The position numbers and the translations under genes are program-made. This document shows, piece by piece, positions 26,190 through 35,209 of a stretch of 64,000 nucleotides of DNA. How positions within the stretch are numbered: the first letter of the stretch is position 1; each line of letters begins with the position of its first letter. Below the pieces are notes generated by a model that was not told where the DNA came from, ran no database searches, and was given only the letters and a program-made list of their open reading frames with translations. The stretch comes from Parabacteroides sp. FAFU027 (lineage in GTDB: Bacteria; Bacteroidota; Bacteroidia; Bacteroidales; UBA7332), in assembly GCF_022808675.1 (NCBI RefSeq), contig NZ_JAKZKV010000016.1, forward strand, positions 1 to 64,000. Direction: 5' to 3'.

Positions 26190-26882
26190 ATGAATAAGTT
26201 GTTGTTACATATATTCCTTCCACTAATTGTAATTTTAGTTTCATGTAAAAAAGAAAAACCGATTACAGATTATACTTACGAGTTATTTCCTGCTCCTAAA
26301 GATACATCATTATATATATCGTATGAGATGAATAATAAGTATTACAAATACTATCAGGTCATAGATTACAGAAATAGCTATATCAACTTATTAACTTGCC
26401 CGAACAATAGAGTTCTTGGTTATTTTGAGAGAGGAGTATCGTATGATAGGCTTATAACTGACCCTGATTATTTCAATGTATTGCATCCGGCATTTAGTTT
26501 CATTTTTTGGAATACACGTATGCAAGATAAAAACTCACAATCTTTTGACGATTATTACTATAAAACCAGATTATCGGATGATTTAAAAAAATACACGTCA
26601 TATACATTTTCCTACCCTCCGGAATCTCCAAGTGTAAAGGATACCATCCCTACACACGGAATGAATATAGGAAGTTATACGGATAATGTGAATAATGCTT
26701 TTAATCACAACAAGACGTTAATAGATAATTTTTTCGCAAGAAATTCTCATTTCAATATTTCAAAGATTGAGCTCGTTAATAATAAATATTACTTGGTAAG
26801 TGGCGATTTTACAACGAAAACCATCCAAGGAAATGATACAATAGATATCAAAAATGGGAAGTTTACTTTTATTACCAAGTAG
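26190..26882 (+). CDS. Hypothetical lipoprotein
   Basis: A 230-residue protein with a lipoprotein signal (LIVILVSC followed by KKEK). It is AT-rich and Tyr/Asn-rich, with beta-type segments in the remainder. The ATG at 26190 is preferred to a TTG six bases upstream. No family recognised. It lies in the accessory stretch 25-31 kb and differs in composition from the core genes. Confidence 0.6.
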   Translation: MNKLLLHIFLPLIVILVSCKKEKPITDYTYELFPAPKDTSLYISYEMNNKYYKYYQVIDYRNSYINLLTCPNNRVLGYFERGVSYDRLITDPDYFNVLHPAFSFIFWNTRMQDKNSQSFDDYYYKTRLSDDLKKYTSYTFSYPPESPSVKDTIPTHGMNIGSYTDNVNNAFNHNKTLIDNFFARNSHFNISKIELVNNKYYLVSGDFTTKTIQGNDTIDIKNGKFTFITK

Positions 26883-26994
26883 TTAGTATCTGTCTCGGCT
26901 TTAGCGCAGTGTAACCCATACCTAAAACCGAGACAGCTTGTAGCTGTTTATTCGCTTTTCGACATCATTTCAAAACGGCATAAAACATCACACC

Positions 26995-28269
26995 ATGGCA
27001 ACCAATAAAAAGAAGAAAAAAGCACCGGCTCCGGTACGAATCAATCTCAAAACGACCAATACCTATTTTAATGAATTCGGGATTGTCGCCCCAAAAGTTT
27101 TGCAATTAATGGGACTTAACCCTACTCTTTATGACAAGCTCACCAAACGGGAGAAGGAGAAATTGATGCAGCTCAAGTCTATTCCGTTTAAAATATCGGT
27201 CATGGAAGGTAGCGCTGTCCCCAAGGCTTATGTGAAATACCTCCATGAGGAACTCTTTAGATATATGAAGAAAACGTATATCGGAGATCCGGAGGTGAAC
27301 CTGACCTTCTATGACTTCTGCACCTATGGGTTGACATTGGTGCATGAATTAACAATCAACAAGGCAAAACTATCAGCTGATGAACTCTCTCCTCTGGGTA
27401 TTATAAAGAAGAGAGCTGACATCTATTACGAGACCGACTTTAATGACCAAATCAGACCTCTATTCACCTACATCTACCATTTAACGATATTCCTGTCAAA
27501 GATCACCTTCCGGGTATATGGTTTTATACACAAATGGGAACTCAACCAACACACCTTTTACTCCACCTGCAAAATTCTGGTATACTCCCAAGAGACAGAA
27601 CGCAAGAGCTTTATTTATCAAAATACGGAACGCGTGGCCTATCGGCTTGCCATTTCAAAACTGCATAATATCGGATTGGATTATCTGAAAATAAAGTACA
27701 ATAACGTATTTAAAGAGAGTCACGATACCCGGGATCTAAAGGTCTATATACAAAGCCATGCCTTATTCCGCATCAAAGAACGCCTCGATTCGGTTTCACC
27801 CTACTTCAACAACTTCGATCTCCGGGCATCCATCATGGATTGTCAGATCTGTAAGCTGGAAAATAACCGGCTCGCCATTATCTTCCGCACTCACGTTAAA
27901 CAGATCACCGGATACATGCCTTTTATCATCATTGGAGATAGTCTTTATATCCTAAGCTTCCTGCCACTGTGCAGCTACAGCACCCCTCAGGGAAAACAAC
28001 TAATGCAGATACTACAGTTAAACAAAGATGATACAGTATTTCTGGGACTTGACAAGCTTAGCTTTTATAAGAAAACGGACTTTGATCATCTTCCTATTTT
28101 AAAGCAAGCGTTGATAGACGCCGACATGTGGTATCTGACCGATATCCCTTCAGAGGATGAATATGTCAGGGAAAAACCGGCCCTGGTAGTCCGTCGGTTC
28201 TTTGAGCAGCACACGCCTATTCCGGACAGAGTGAGTATATTGAATGATATTGCGGAGGTGATAGATTAG
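26995..28269 (+). CDS. Hypothetical protein with Lys-rich N-terminus
   Basis: A 424-residue protein beginning MATNKKKKKAPAPVRINLK. No signal peptide is visible. Residues about 130-200 are hydrophobic-aromatic (LFTYIYHLTIFLSKITFRVYGFIHKW), and a beta-rich section follows about residue 290 (LAIIFRTHVKQITGYMPFIIIGDSLYIL). Codon use is close to the core genome. I do not recognise the family; the basic tail could bind nucleic acid, but this is only a suggestion. Confidence 0.6.
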   Translation: MATNKKKKKAPAPVRINLKTTNTYFNEFGIVAPKVLQLMGLNPTLYDKLTKREKEKLMQLKSIPFKISVMEGSAVPKAYVKYLHEELFRYMKKTYIGDPEVNLTFYDFCTYGLTLVHELTINKAKLSADELSPLGIIKKRADIYYETDFNDQIRPLFTYIYHLTIFLSKITFRVYGFIHKWELNQHTFYSTCKILVYSQETERKSFIYQNTERVAYRLAISKLHNIGLDYLKIKYNNVFKESHDTRDLKVYIQSHALFRIKERLDSVSPYFNNFDLRASIMDCQICKLENNRLAIIFRTHVKQITGYMPFIIIGDSLYILSFLPLCSYSTPQGKQLMQILQLNKDDTVFLGLDKLSFYKKTDFDHLPILKQALIDADMWYLTDIPSEDEYVREKPALVVRRFFEQHTPIPDRVSILNDIAEVID

Positions 28270-28393
28270 CTAACCTATAATTCGTTTTACGATAATGGGA
28301 GAGGCCTTGAATAGAGAACAACCTCTATAACAAAAGAATACAAACTTTTTTCTCTTCGAATTATTTATCGAAGCCAATAATCACACAAAAAAT

Positions 28394-28939
28394 ATGAAGA
28401 AACTTACTGGAATCATTTTATTCTTTGGAATAATCACCAACATTTTTGCACAAAATGCATCCGTAGAAAAATCAGTCACCAGCATTCAAACCGGTGTGTT
28501 GGGTATCTGGGTAAATAACGAGTGCCGATTGACAAACCACATTGCATTACGCTCAGAAGCGGGTCTGGGAACGGTTGCTGAAGATATTATATACATCCTA
28601 ACACCAACTTTGTCCGTTGAGCCCAGGTATTACTACAATCTTGATAGCAGACAAGCAATAAATAAACCCACAGAGCATAATTGTGGTAATTTCTGGGCAT
28701 TAAACGTTCGCTATTTTCCGGACTGGAAAGTGTTTGGAGCTCTTGAAAAATCAACAATTATGGATCAAATCAATATCATCCCCAAGTGGGGAATAAGAAG
28801 ACCTCTTGGCCAACACTTTAACTACGAGACAGGTCTTGGATTAGGAGTCAAACATATCTTTCGAAAGAAATACGGATATGCTGAAGATAAAAATGATGCT
28901 GCAATTGACATCCACTTGAGAGTTGGATATACTTTTTAA
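28394..28939 (+). CDS. Secreted beta-barrel-like hypothetical protein
   Basis: A 181-residue protein with a signal peptide (MKKLTGIILFFGIITNIFAQ). The mature part alternates hydrophobic and polar residues and ends in a strand closing with Phe (IDIHLRVGYTF), the usual end of a small outer-membrane beta barrel. ACR-like enzyme motifs are absent. Function unknown. Confidence 0.62.
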   Translation: MKKLTGIILFFGIITNIFAQNASVEKSVTSIQTGVLGIWVNNECRLTNHIALRSEAGLGTVAEDIIYILTPTLSVEPRYYYNLDSRQAINKPTEHNCGNFWALNVRYFPDWKVFGALEKSTIMDQINIIPKWGIRRPLGQHFNYETGLGLGVKHIFRKKYGYAEDKNDAAIDIHLRVGYTF

Positions 28940-29046
28940 AAGCTCTTCCCCATTTCCTAACGAGGGGTAAGTGGTAAAACACTTCCAACGTTGAAATCTA
29001 ATCGCGATAAATTAGCTTGAACAACAAACCATATAACCCACCAACT

Positions 29047-29718
29047 ATGAAAACAAAGCACCCACTCACAGTACTTCTCTTTACCTTATTATTTACCACC
29101 GCCTTTGCCCAGCAAAAGGAATACACCGTCTCCCTTGACAGCCGTAATGCCGCAATTGCACTGACCAACAAGGCCGACAGCCTGATCACTCAAGGGAAAT
29201 ACGAAGCAGCAATACCACTCCTGGAAAAGTCTATTGCAACGGATTCGGTGTATCGGCCAGCTTACATCCGCCTGTGCAAAGCCGTGATGCAGGGCAGCGG
29301 CCATTCAACTAAAGTCCCGTTCTACATGAATAAAGCCAAGTGTCTCTTTGACAAGGATAATGAGATTTATTATTTCCTCGGGGAGTACTACCGCACGAAT
29401 CAGGATCCAAAGAGCGCACTAAAGGAGTACAATAAGGCCATCGAATTCGGCAAAATCAATAAGACAGACAACGCCACTATGCTCCACTATTATTTTAACC
29501 GGGGTGTGTGCCATTTGAAACTGGAGATGCTTCCGCAAGCCTACGACGACCTGAGCGAAGTGCTGCGTATCAACCCATCTTATTCAAACGCATTGGTCAA
29601 CCGCGGCATTTGCCTTTACATGATGAAAAAGCCCCAAGAGGCTTGTACCGACTGGCGCAAATCAGTAGCTTTGGGCAATCCTTCTGCCAAGGGATATCTG
29701 GCGAAGTATGATAAATAA
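29047..29718 (+). CDS. Secreted tetratricopeptide-repeat protein
   Basis: A 223-residue protein with a signal peptide (MKTKHPLTVLLFTLLFTTAFAQ) and about four TPR units. Typical repeats are ALTNKADSLITQGKYEAAIPLLEKSI, ALKEYNKAIEFG, HYYFNRGVCHLKLEMLPQAY, and ALVNRGICLYMMKKPQEACTDWRKS. It is probably a periplasmic scaffold. The ATG at 29047 is preferred to an upstream TTG because it starts the signal peptide. The next secreted gene follows after 25 bp. Confidence 0.8.
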   Translation: MKTKHPLTVLLFTLLFTTAFAQQKEYTVSLDSRNAAIALTNKADSLITQGKYEAAIPLLEKSIATDSVYRPAYIRLCKAVMQGSGHSTKVPFYMNKAKCLFDKDNEIYYFLGEYYRTNQDPKSALKEYNKAIEFGKINKTDNATMLHYYFNRGVCHLKLEMLPQAYDDLSEVLRINPSYSNALVNRGICLYMMKKPQEACTDWRKSVALGNPSAKGYLAKYDK

Positions 29719-29743
29719 AATATAAAACCAAGTTTCACCTACT

Positions 29744-30406
29744 ATGAAAATTATACGAACGTTATTTACTCTCCTTTTCTCAATATTGTTTACTACAATG
29801 GTATATCCACAAGAAGGACTCTCCATACAACTGGGTCCTTCTATTTCTTTACCAGATAATAGCTTCAAGCACATATCCGTAAGCAATGCAGGTGTGGACT
29901 TAGGAGTTGAATATAAGTACCCTTTAAATAAAAGAGGACTAGATATTATGTTTAGCGCTGATTTCTTAAACAACAGGTACACGCTTGATAATTCTAGCTA
30001 TTACAGTAATTTTGGTTCTTACTCCAAATATGCATGTCCAATTCCAACAAATAAATATGTAAGTATTTCCAGTCTTCCTTTATTGACTGGATTATCGTTA
30101 CATAAAGAATTTATTGAAGATTCAGAGTTCTTTATTTCAGGAGGGATTGGGCCTAATTTTATGCTTGTTCCGAATATAGAGTATTATTGGTATGGAGAAA
30201 AGGAATATTACAAATCAGGCATATATACAATGCTGTCAACTAAATTGAGTACAGGATTTGTTGTTGATGAAAAGTACTCTTTTAAAATTGACTATTTCAT
30301 GTTTTGGGGGCATTTTCCCGACCCCGTATCCGGTATTTTAGATCTGGATTTTGTAGGTCTACGCCGCGACCCTGTATTAGCATTGACATTTGGAGTTTAT
30401 TTATAG
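29744..30406 (+). CDS. Outer-membrane beta-barrel-like protein
   Basis: A 220-residue protein with a signal peptide (MKIIRTLFTLLFSILFTTMVYPQ) and a strand-rich mature part ending in Leu after LALTFGVYL. It is AT-rich. It is 25 bp after the TPR gene and likely cotranscribed. No specific family recognised. Confidence 0.62.
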   Translation: MKIIRTLFTLLFSILFTTMVYPQEGLSIQLGPSISLPDNSFKHISVSNAGVDLGVEYKYPLNKRGLDIMFSADFLNNRYTLDNSSYYSNFGSYSKYACPIPTNKYVSISSLPLLTGLSLHKEFIEDSEFFISGGIGPNFMLVPNIEYYWYGEKEYYKSGIYTMLSTKLSTGFVVDEKYSFKIDYFMFWGHFPDPVSGILDLDFVGLRRDPVLALTFGVYL

Positions 30407-30566
30407 AATATCAACAACCGTTTTGGGGTTGTATAAACCCGTACCCAAAATCAGGATTACATGAAGCAGATATCTGGCGAAGTATGATAAATGACAGACC
30501 GAAATGGAAAAGGCGATCCAATCAATATGAATGAATCGCCTTTTCTTGTTCTACACAGCCGTAAAA

Positions 30567-31061
30567 TCAAAAATTCAGGCTGGCAAAGAAAACCAGATTA
30601 CTATGATCTGAAACGTCTTTGTTAAACATCTTATAGTAAGTCCCTTTCACTCCTACCCCGAGAAAACTGGTAACCAACATACTACCTTTCACCTGCAACG
30701 GAATATCCATATCCAGTCTGCTATCAGAACCCGCTCCTGCCGAAGGTGAAAAAATGCCACCCAGTCCGATTGATCCTGCCACCAAGAAATTCCTATTTAG
30801 TTTAAAATACGGACCTATTTTAGCATCAAAAACGTGGCTATTGATAATGTTCTTTTTACTCACCAGATTATAATCAAAGAATGTGGCAAAATTACTGTTG
30901 ATACTCCGGGTTACAGCAATATTTAAATCGCTGTAAGAAGATGGTGTATTTACCACACCCAGCCCAACTTCCATATAAGACATTCCGGCTCCACGTGACT
31001 GACTAAAGGCTGTTACCGCCCCAAAAGCAAACACTACTACTATTATAAAATACCTTTTCAT
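30567..31061 (-). CDS. Small outer-membrane beta-barrel-like protein
   Basis: A 164-residue protein with a signal peptide (MKRYFIIVVVFAFGAVTAFSQ). The remainder has amphipathic strands (YMEVGLGVVNTP, FATFFDYNLVS) and a C-terminal Phe (LVFFASLNF), as in eight-stranded porin-like barrels. Function unknown. Transcribed toward the plus-strand secreted genes. Confidence 0.65.
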   Translation of the reverse strand: MKRYFIIVVVFAFGAVTAFSQSRGAGMSYMEVGLGVVNTPSSYSDLNIAVTRSINSNFATFFDYNLVSKKNIINSHVFDAKIGPYFKLNRNFLVAGSIGLGGIFSPSAGAGSDSRLDMDIPLQVKGSMLVTSFLGVGVKGTYYKMFNKDVSDHSNLVFFASLNF

Positions 31062-31139
31062 CTTCTGCTATTTAATCGTATTTATTATGGTTAATGATTC
31101 TCGATTCGAAACATTAAACAGGCTCTTAGCTTCCACCAA

Positions 31140-31838
31140 TTAGTTTTTCATAAACTTCTTCCAGGCTTTAAAGTTCCCGTTAAACAGGTTGACATCCACC
31201 TTACCGGGAGCGCCTTTGAATTTCCCGTCGTGCGACTGCTGCCAAAGCGTCCAGTCACGGTCAATCTGTGGCGGTGTGCCTATTGAGCAAATCCAGATGC
31301 GGTTTTTCGGGAATTTTCCTTCCACATACTTCCGGTAAGAGTTTTTATCGGAATAGATCACCACACTACGTGATGAATGATCCTCCACCTCATCTATAAA
31401 GTCTTTGATTTCGCGGGTAATATCGTCGGCTGACTTTGTGGTGTTGTATTGGCCCCACTCTTCCACATCGACCACAGGAGGAAGATCCAGCTTTTTCAGA
31501 TTAACCTGAGACAGGAAGTTATTGGCCTGCTCCTCCCCCGTCCGGTGAAAACGAAAGAAATGGTAAGCTCCCACCGGTATGCCCACCTCTTTAGCCTCTT
31601 TAAAATTGTAGTCATAACGGGGATCAATATAATCCGCCCCTTCTGTAGATTTCACGTAGGCGAAGTCCACTCCCTGAGTCTTTAACTTTTCCCAGTTTAT
31701 TACTCCGGTATGCTTCGACACATCTATGCCTATAATCGGGCTGTCTGGTTTACGTTTGGTTTTCTTTTCTCGTTTACCGTAAGCAAATATTCCACCCACA
31801 CATAGCAGTAACAGGATTGCTACCTTTATTTTATTCAT
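31140..31838 (-). CDS. Glycoside hydrolase family 25 lysozyme, copy 2
   Basis: A 232-residue GH25 muramidase with an N-terminal membrane anchor or signal (VAILLLLCVGGIFAYG). Motifs match copy 1 almost word for word: GIDVSKHTGVINWEKLK, FAYVKSTEGADYIDPRY, VGAYHFFRFHRTGEEQA, LPPVVDVEEWGQYN, and the C-terminal GAPGKVDVNLFNG. The start at 31838 gives the natural N-terminus; the longer frame adds only a hydrophilic tail. The two copies lie about 6.5 kb apart on the same strand, so they probably arose by duplication. Confidence 0.9.
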   Translation of the reverse strand: MNKIKVAILLLLCVGGIFAYGKREKKTKRKPDSPIIGIDVSKHTGVINWEKLKTQGVDFAYVKSTEGADYIDPRYDYNFKEAKEVGIPVGAYHFFRFHRTGEEQANNFLSQVNLKKLDLPPVVDVEEWGQYNTTKSADDITREIKDFIDEVEDHSSRSVVIYSDKNSYRKYVEGKFPKNRIWICSIGTPPQIDRDWTLWQQSHDGKFKGAPGKVDVNLFNGNFKAWKKFMKN

Positions 31839-32036
31839 CTTTCTTATTTCCTTTTTCTGATTCGACTGCAAAATTAGTTGTTAAAAAAGTCTGCTCAAAC
31901 CAAAAGGGTAATTAATTCACCAGTTTAACGTTTCCGAATGATGTAATATTCTGAAGGAAAACAAGAAACGGCTTCGGGTAAGCATTGTTAACCCTTGCAT
32001 TAATATTCACTTACACCTTTTAGGCTGAAAATAGTC

Positions 32037-32044
32037 TATCTTTG
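32037..32044 (+). promoter_or_regulatory. dnaG: -7 box of dnaG
   Basis: TATCTTTG followed by GCAG, a good TAnnTTTG match, 64 bp before the dnaG ATG. Confidence 0.55.
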
Positions 32045-32108
32045 CAGACCGGTCAGAATGCATCTTCAAGTCGCGCCTTGACCGTTTAACTGAATCCCTT
32101 CAAAACAA

Positions 32109-34076
32109 ATGATCGACCAGGCTACCATAGACCGCATCATGAACGCTGCCCAGATTGTAGAGGTGGTGTCTGATTTCGTGAGTTTGCGCAAACGAGGCGT
32201 GAACTACCAGGGACTATGTCCGTTTCACGACGAGAAGACTCCGTCGTTCAGCGTATCGCCGTCGAAGGGAATTTGCAAATGCTTCAGTTGCGGTAAGGGT
32301 GGAAATCCCGTGCACTTTATTATGGAGCACGAGCAATTGTCGTTTCAGGATGCACTGAAATACCTGGCGAAAAAATACAGCATCGAGATCGTTGAGAAGG
32401 AGATGACCAACGAGGAGCGTCAGGCGCAGAATGAACGCGAAAGTATGTTCATCATCAACGCCTTCGCCCAGCAATACTTCTCCCGCATACTTTACGAAAA
32501 TCCGGAAGGCATCGCAGTCGGACTCGCTTACTTCCGCGAAAGGGGTTTCCGCGATGATGTCATCAAGAAATTCCAGCTCGGTTTTTCTCCGGAAACGCGG
32601 GATGCTTTCACCCAGGAAGCATTACGTAGCGGATATAAAAAGGATTTTTTGCTCAAAACCGGACTCACTCTAGAACACGACGGACAACGCCTCTCCGACC
32701 GTTTCCGTGGCAGGGTGATGTTTCCCGTACATACGCTTTCGGGAAAAGTCGTTGCTTTCGGAGGACGTATCCTCAAGAAGGACGAGAAGATGGCGAAGTA
32801 CCTCAACTCGCCCGAATCGACCATTTACCATAAAAGTAACGAGCTTTACGGACTTTACCTGGCCAAACAGGCAATCGTAAAACACGACCGCTGCTTTTTG
32901 GTGGAAGGTTATACCGACGTGCTTTCGATGCACCAGGCGGGTATCGAGAATGTCGTGGCTTCTTCGGGTACTGCATTGACTCCCGGACAAATCCGCCTGA
33001 TCCACCGTTTTTCCAATAATATCACGGTATTATATGATGGAGATGCCGCTGGTATCAAAGCCTCCATCCGGGGTATTGACCTTTTGCTCAAAGAGGGTAT
33101 GAACATTAAGGTGGTACTTCTGCCACAGGGTGAAGACCCCGACTCATTTTCCCAAAAACAGAGCGCTTCATCATTCATCGAATATATCAAGGCAAATGAA
33201 ACGGACTTTATCCGCTTCAAGACCAGCCTGCTCCTCGAAGAAGCCGGACAAGACCCGATCAAACGGGCAGCTCTGATTTCGGATATTGTCCGAAGTATTG
33301 CCCTGATTCCGGAAGACATTGTCAAAGCGGTGTACATCAAGGAGTGTAGCCATCTGCTTGAAATCGACGAAAAGGTACTGATCAACGAGATCAACAAGCT
33401 CAAAATATCCGAACTGGAAAAGGAGATGACCCGTACACAAGCGGATTACGTCCCCGCAGAACCGGATCCAACTCCGGAAGAGCTTGCTCAGGCTTTTGCT
33501 GAACCTGTCCCTATCAAACGCGATACCCGTTACGATCCGTATGAAAGGGAAATTATCCGCTTGGTAGTGCGTTATGGAGAGATTCCTTTCTTCAATTTCA
33601 ATGATGAAGAGACACAGCAGGAATACAGTTACACTGTGGCCGAATATATTGCTTATGACTTACAACAGGACGAAATCGAGCTTCGCCATCCCATCTATAA
33701 AATCATTCTTGAAGAGTGTGCAAAACACTGCCGACAGGAGGAATTCAGGAGCGAACGCTATTTCGTAACATACCCTGATATCGAGACCAGTAAAATGGCC
33801 ATTGAGCTTTCTACTGACCGTTATCAACTGAGCAAAATCCACTCGAAGTTCCAAACCGTAGAACATGAACAGGACCGCCTGTTAGAGGTCGTTCCTAAAG
33901 CAACTATGGCATTGAAAGATGCGATGCTCAGGGATGAAATCCGTACTCTGCAGGAAGAGCTTAAACGTATGCCGACGATGGAACGCATCATGGAAATACA
34001 ACAACGCCTGATTCAAATCAATGAAATCCGGGTACAACTCGCTAAAGAGCTGGGTGAACGGATTGTGGTGAGGTAA
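32109..34076 (+). CDS. dnaG: DNA primase
   Basis: A 655-residue replication primase. The CHC2 zinc-binding domain is complete (Cys37, His40, Cys58, Cys61). The RNA polymerase core with Toprim fold follows (FLVEGYTDVLSMHQAG with the catalytic Glu, then ITVLYDGDAAGIKAS with the DxD-type acidic residues). The C-terminal third, about residues 440-655, is helical and would bind the DnaB helicase. Length is normal for Bacteroidota. The stop is followed within 25 bp by the third 21-bp repeat array. Confidence 0.96.
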   Translation: MIDQATIDRIMNAAQIVEVVSDFVSLRKRGVNYQGLCPFHDEKTPSFSVSPSKGICKCFSCGKGGNPVHFIMEHEQLSFQDALKYLAKKYSIEIVEKEMTNEERQAQNERESMFIINAFAQQYFSRILYENPEGIAVGLAYFRERGFRDDVIKKFQLGFSPETRDAFTQEALRSGYKKDFLLKTGLTLEHDGQRLSDRFRGRVMFPVHTLSGKVVAFGGRILKKDEKMAKYLNSPESTIYHKSNELYGLYLAKQAIVKHDRCFLVEGYTDVLSMHQAGIENVVASSGTALTPGQIRLIHRFSNNITVLYDGDAAGIKASIRGIDLLLKEGMNIKVVLLPQGEDPDSFSQKQSASSFIEYIKANETDFIRFKTSLLLEEAGQDPIKRAALISDIVRSIALIPEDIVKAVYIKECSHLLEIDEKVLINEINKLKISELEKEMTRTQADYVPAEPDPTPEELAQAFAEPVPIKRDTRYDPYEREIIRLVVRYGEIPFFNFNDEETQQEYSYTVAEYIAYDLQQDEIELRHPIYKIILEECAKHCRQEEFRSERYFVTYPDIETSKMAIELSTDRYQLSKIHSKFQTVEHEQDRLLEVVPKATMALKDAMLRDEIRTLQEELKRMPTMERIMEIQQRLIQINEIRVQLAKELGERIVVR

Positions 34077-34098
34077 GACCGCCAACAGCTCCTCGAAC

Positions 34099-34371
34099 AA
34101 CCTATCTCCTAGTTGCGAAATGGCAAACCGGATATCAAACAGGCTTTCGCAAGTTTGCAATGCGGCAAACGGATTCCAGTTTGTTAAGTCGCGTTAATGC
34201 GGAGGGGCAAACGAGAGCCAGATGGTTAAGTCGCATTAATGCAGAGCCTTGAACGAAGTCCAATTGGTTAAGCAGAGTTAATACCAAGACTTAAACGTGA
34301 ATCCATTTGCCATTTCGCACAATGGCAAAGACACAAACCGCCCTGAAAATCTGTTTCCGCGAAACAGTCAT
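34099..34371. repeat. Array 3: thirteen 21-bp units alternating in a 42-bp superperiod
   Basis: Units start every 21 bp from 34099. Type A units (34099, 34141, 34183, 34225, 34267, 34309, 34351) carry TCGC at positions 7-10 and TTAATGC or TTGCAA-like text after it. Type B units carry GGCAAAC or CTTGAAC near the start and TCCA near the end. The phase is kept exactly over about 270 bp, although individual units match only partly. It follows dnaG directly. The rest of the spacer to 34502 has no gene. Confidence 0.7.
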
Positions 34372-34502
34372 AAGCTATTTAGCTACAAATTACCATATTT
34401 TACCCCGCTTTAGGTACGCAAATACCTAAAGTGGGGTATTTTTTTCGCCTTCCGGATTGCCGTACTTTGCATTATCAAATCAAACGTCTAAACAAGCAAT
34501 AT

Positions 34503-35030
34503 ATGGCATCTCAAATACTTATAGCCCCCGGTTACGGTAACTCAGGCCCCAACCACTGGCAAACCCTCTGGCAAAAAGAGAATCCCGAATTTATCCGCAT
34601 CGAACAGAAAGACTGGTTTCTGCCCGTTGCAGAAGAGTGGATTGCATCTATAGAAAAACAAGTCGCTGGTTTTAAGGAAAACAGCATCATCGTGGCTCAC
34701 AGTCTGGGCTGCATCGCGCTGGCTTTATGGTCTCAAAAGACCAAATTATCCATCAAAGGCGCTTTGCTGATTGCCCCTCCGGACACCGAAAACCCTGAAT
34801 TTCCGCACGAAATCAAGGGTTTCTCCCAAATCCCAAGAACTCCGCTACCTTTCAAAAGTATAGTGGTTTCAAGCACCAATGATGAATATTGCCATATCAG
34901 TCGGGCTGAAGAGTTTGCCAAAGGCTGGGGCAGCAAGTTTATCAACATCGGAGCCAAAGGGCACATCAATGCCAACTCCAACATTTACAACTGGCCGGAA
35001 GGACGATTATATCTGAACGAGATTGTTTAA
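34503..35030 (+). CDS. RBBP9/YdeN-type alpha/beta hydrolase
   Basis: A 175-residue serine hydrolase. It begins MASQILIAPGYGNSGPNHWQ, the hallmark of the RBBP9/YdeN family. The nucleophile elbow is SIIVAHSLGCIAL. The Asp (SSTNDEYCHISRA) and His (GAKGHINANS) of the triad follow in order. Cytoplasmic; physiological substrate unknown. The ATG at 34503 is chosen because the extra upstream residues are not conserved-looking and the family begins here. Confidence 0.88.
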   Translation: MASQILIAPGYGNSGPNHWQTLWQKENPEFIRIEQKDWFLPVAEEWIASIEKQVAGFKENSIIVAHSLGCIALALWSQKTKLSIKGALLIAPPDTENPEFPHEIKGFSQIPRTPLPFKSIVVSSTNDEYCHISRAEEFAKGWGSKFINIGAKGHINANSNIYNWPEGRLYLNEIV

Positions 35031-35039
35031 AAAGAACCA

Positions 35040-35110
35040 CCACTAAGACACAAAGAGCACTAAGCTACACGAAGTCTTTGTATCACTTTGTGCTTTTAGT
35101 GCCTTAGTGG
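35040..35110. repeat. Dispersed Bacteroidota inverted repeat (CCACTAAG...CTTAGTGG)
   Basis: The two ends pair (CCACTAAG with CTTAGTGG, then CACAAAG with CTTTGTG), giving a long imperfect hairpin after the hydrolase gene. Related CACTAAGACACTAAG or CTTTGTGCC text is seen at about 12546-12610 and in the pgk terminator. Confidence 0.6.
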
Positions 35111-35209
35111 TGAATTCCGTCAAAATCTACAGGATATTTCCACAAAAACACAGTCCGTATTTACCTCAATATCGTAATTTCGTGGTCGATATTATCCAAT
35201 CTACCGATT

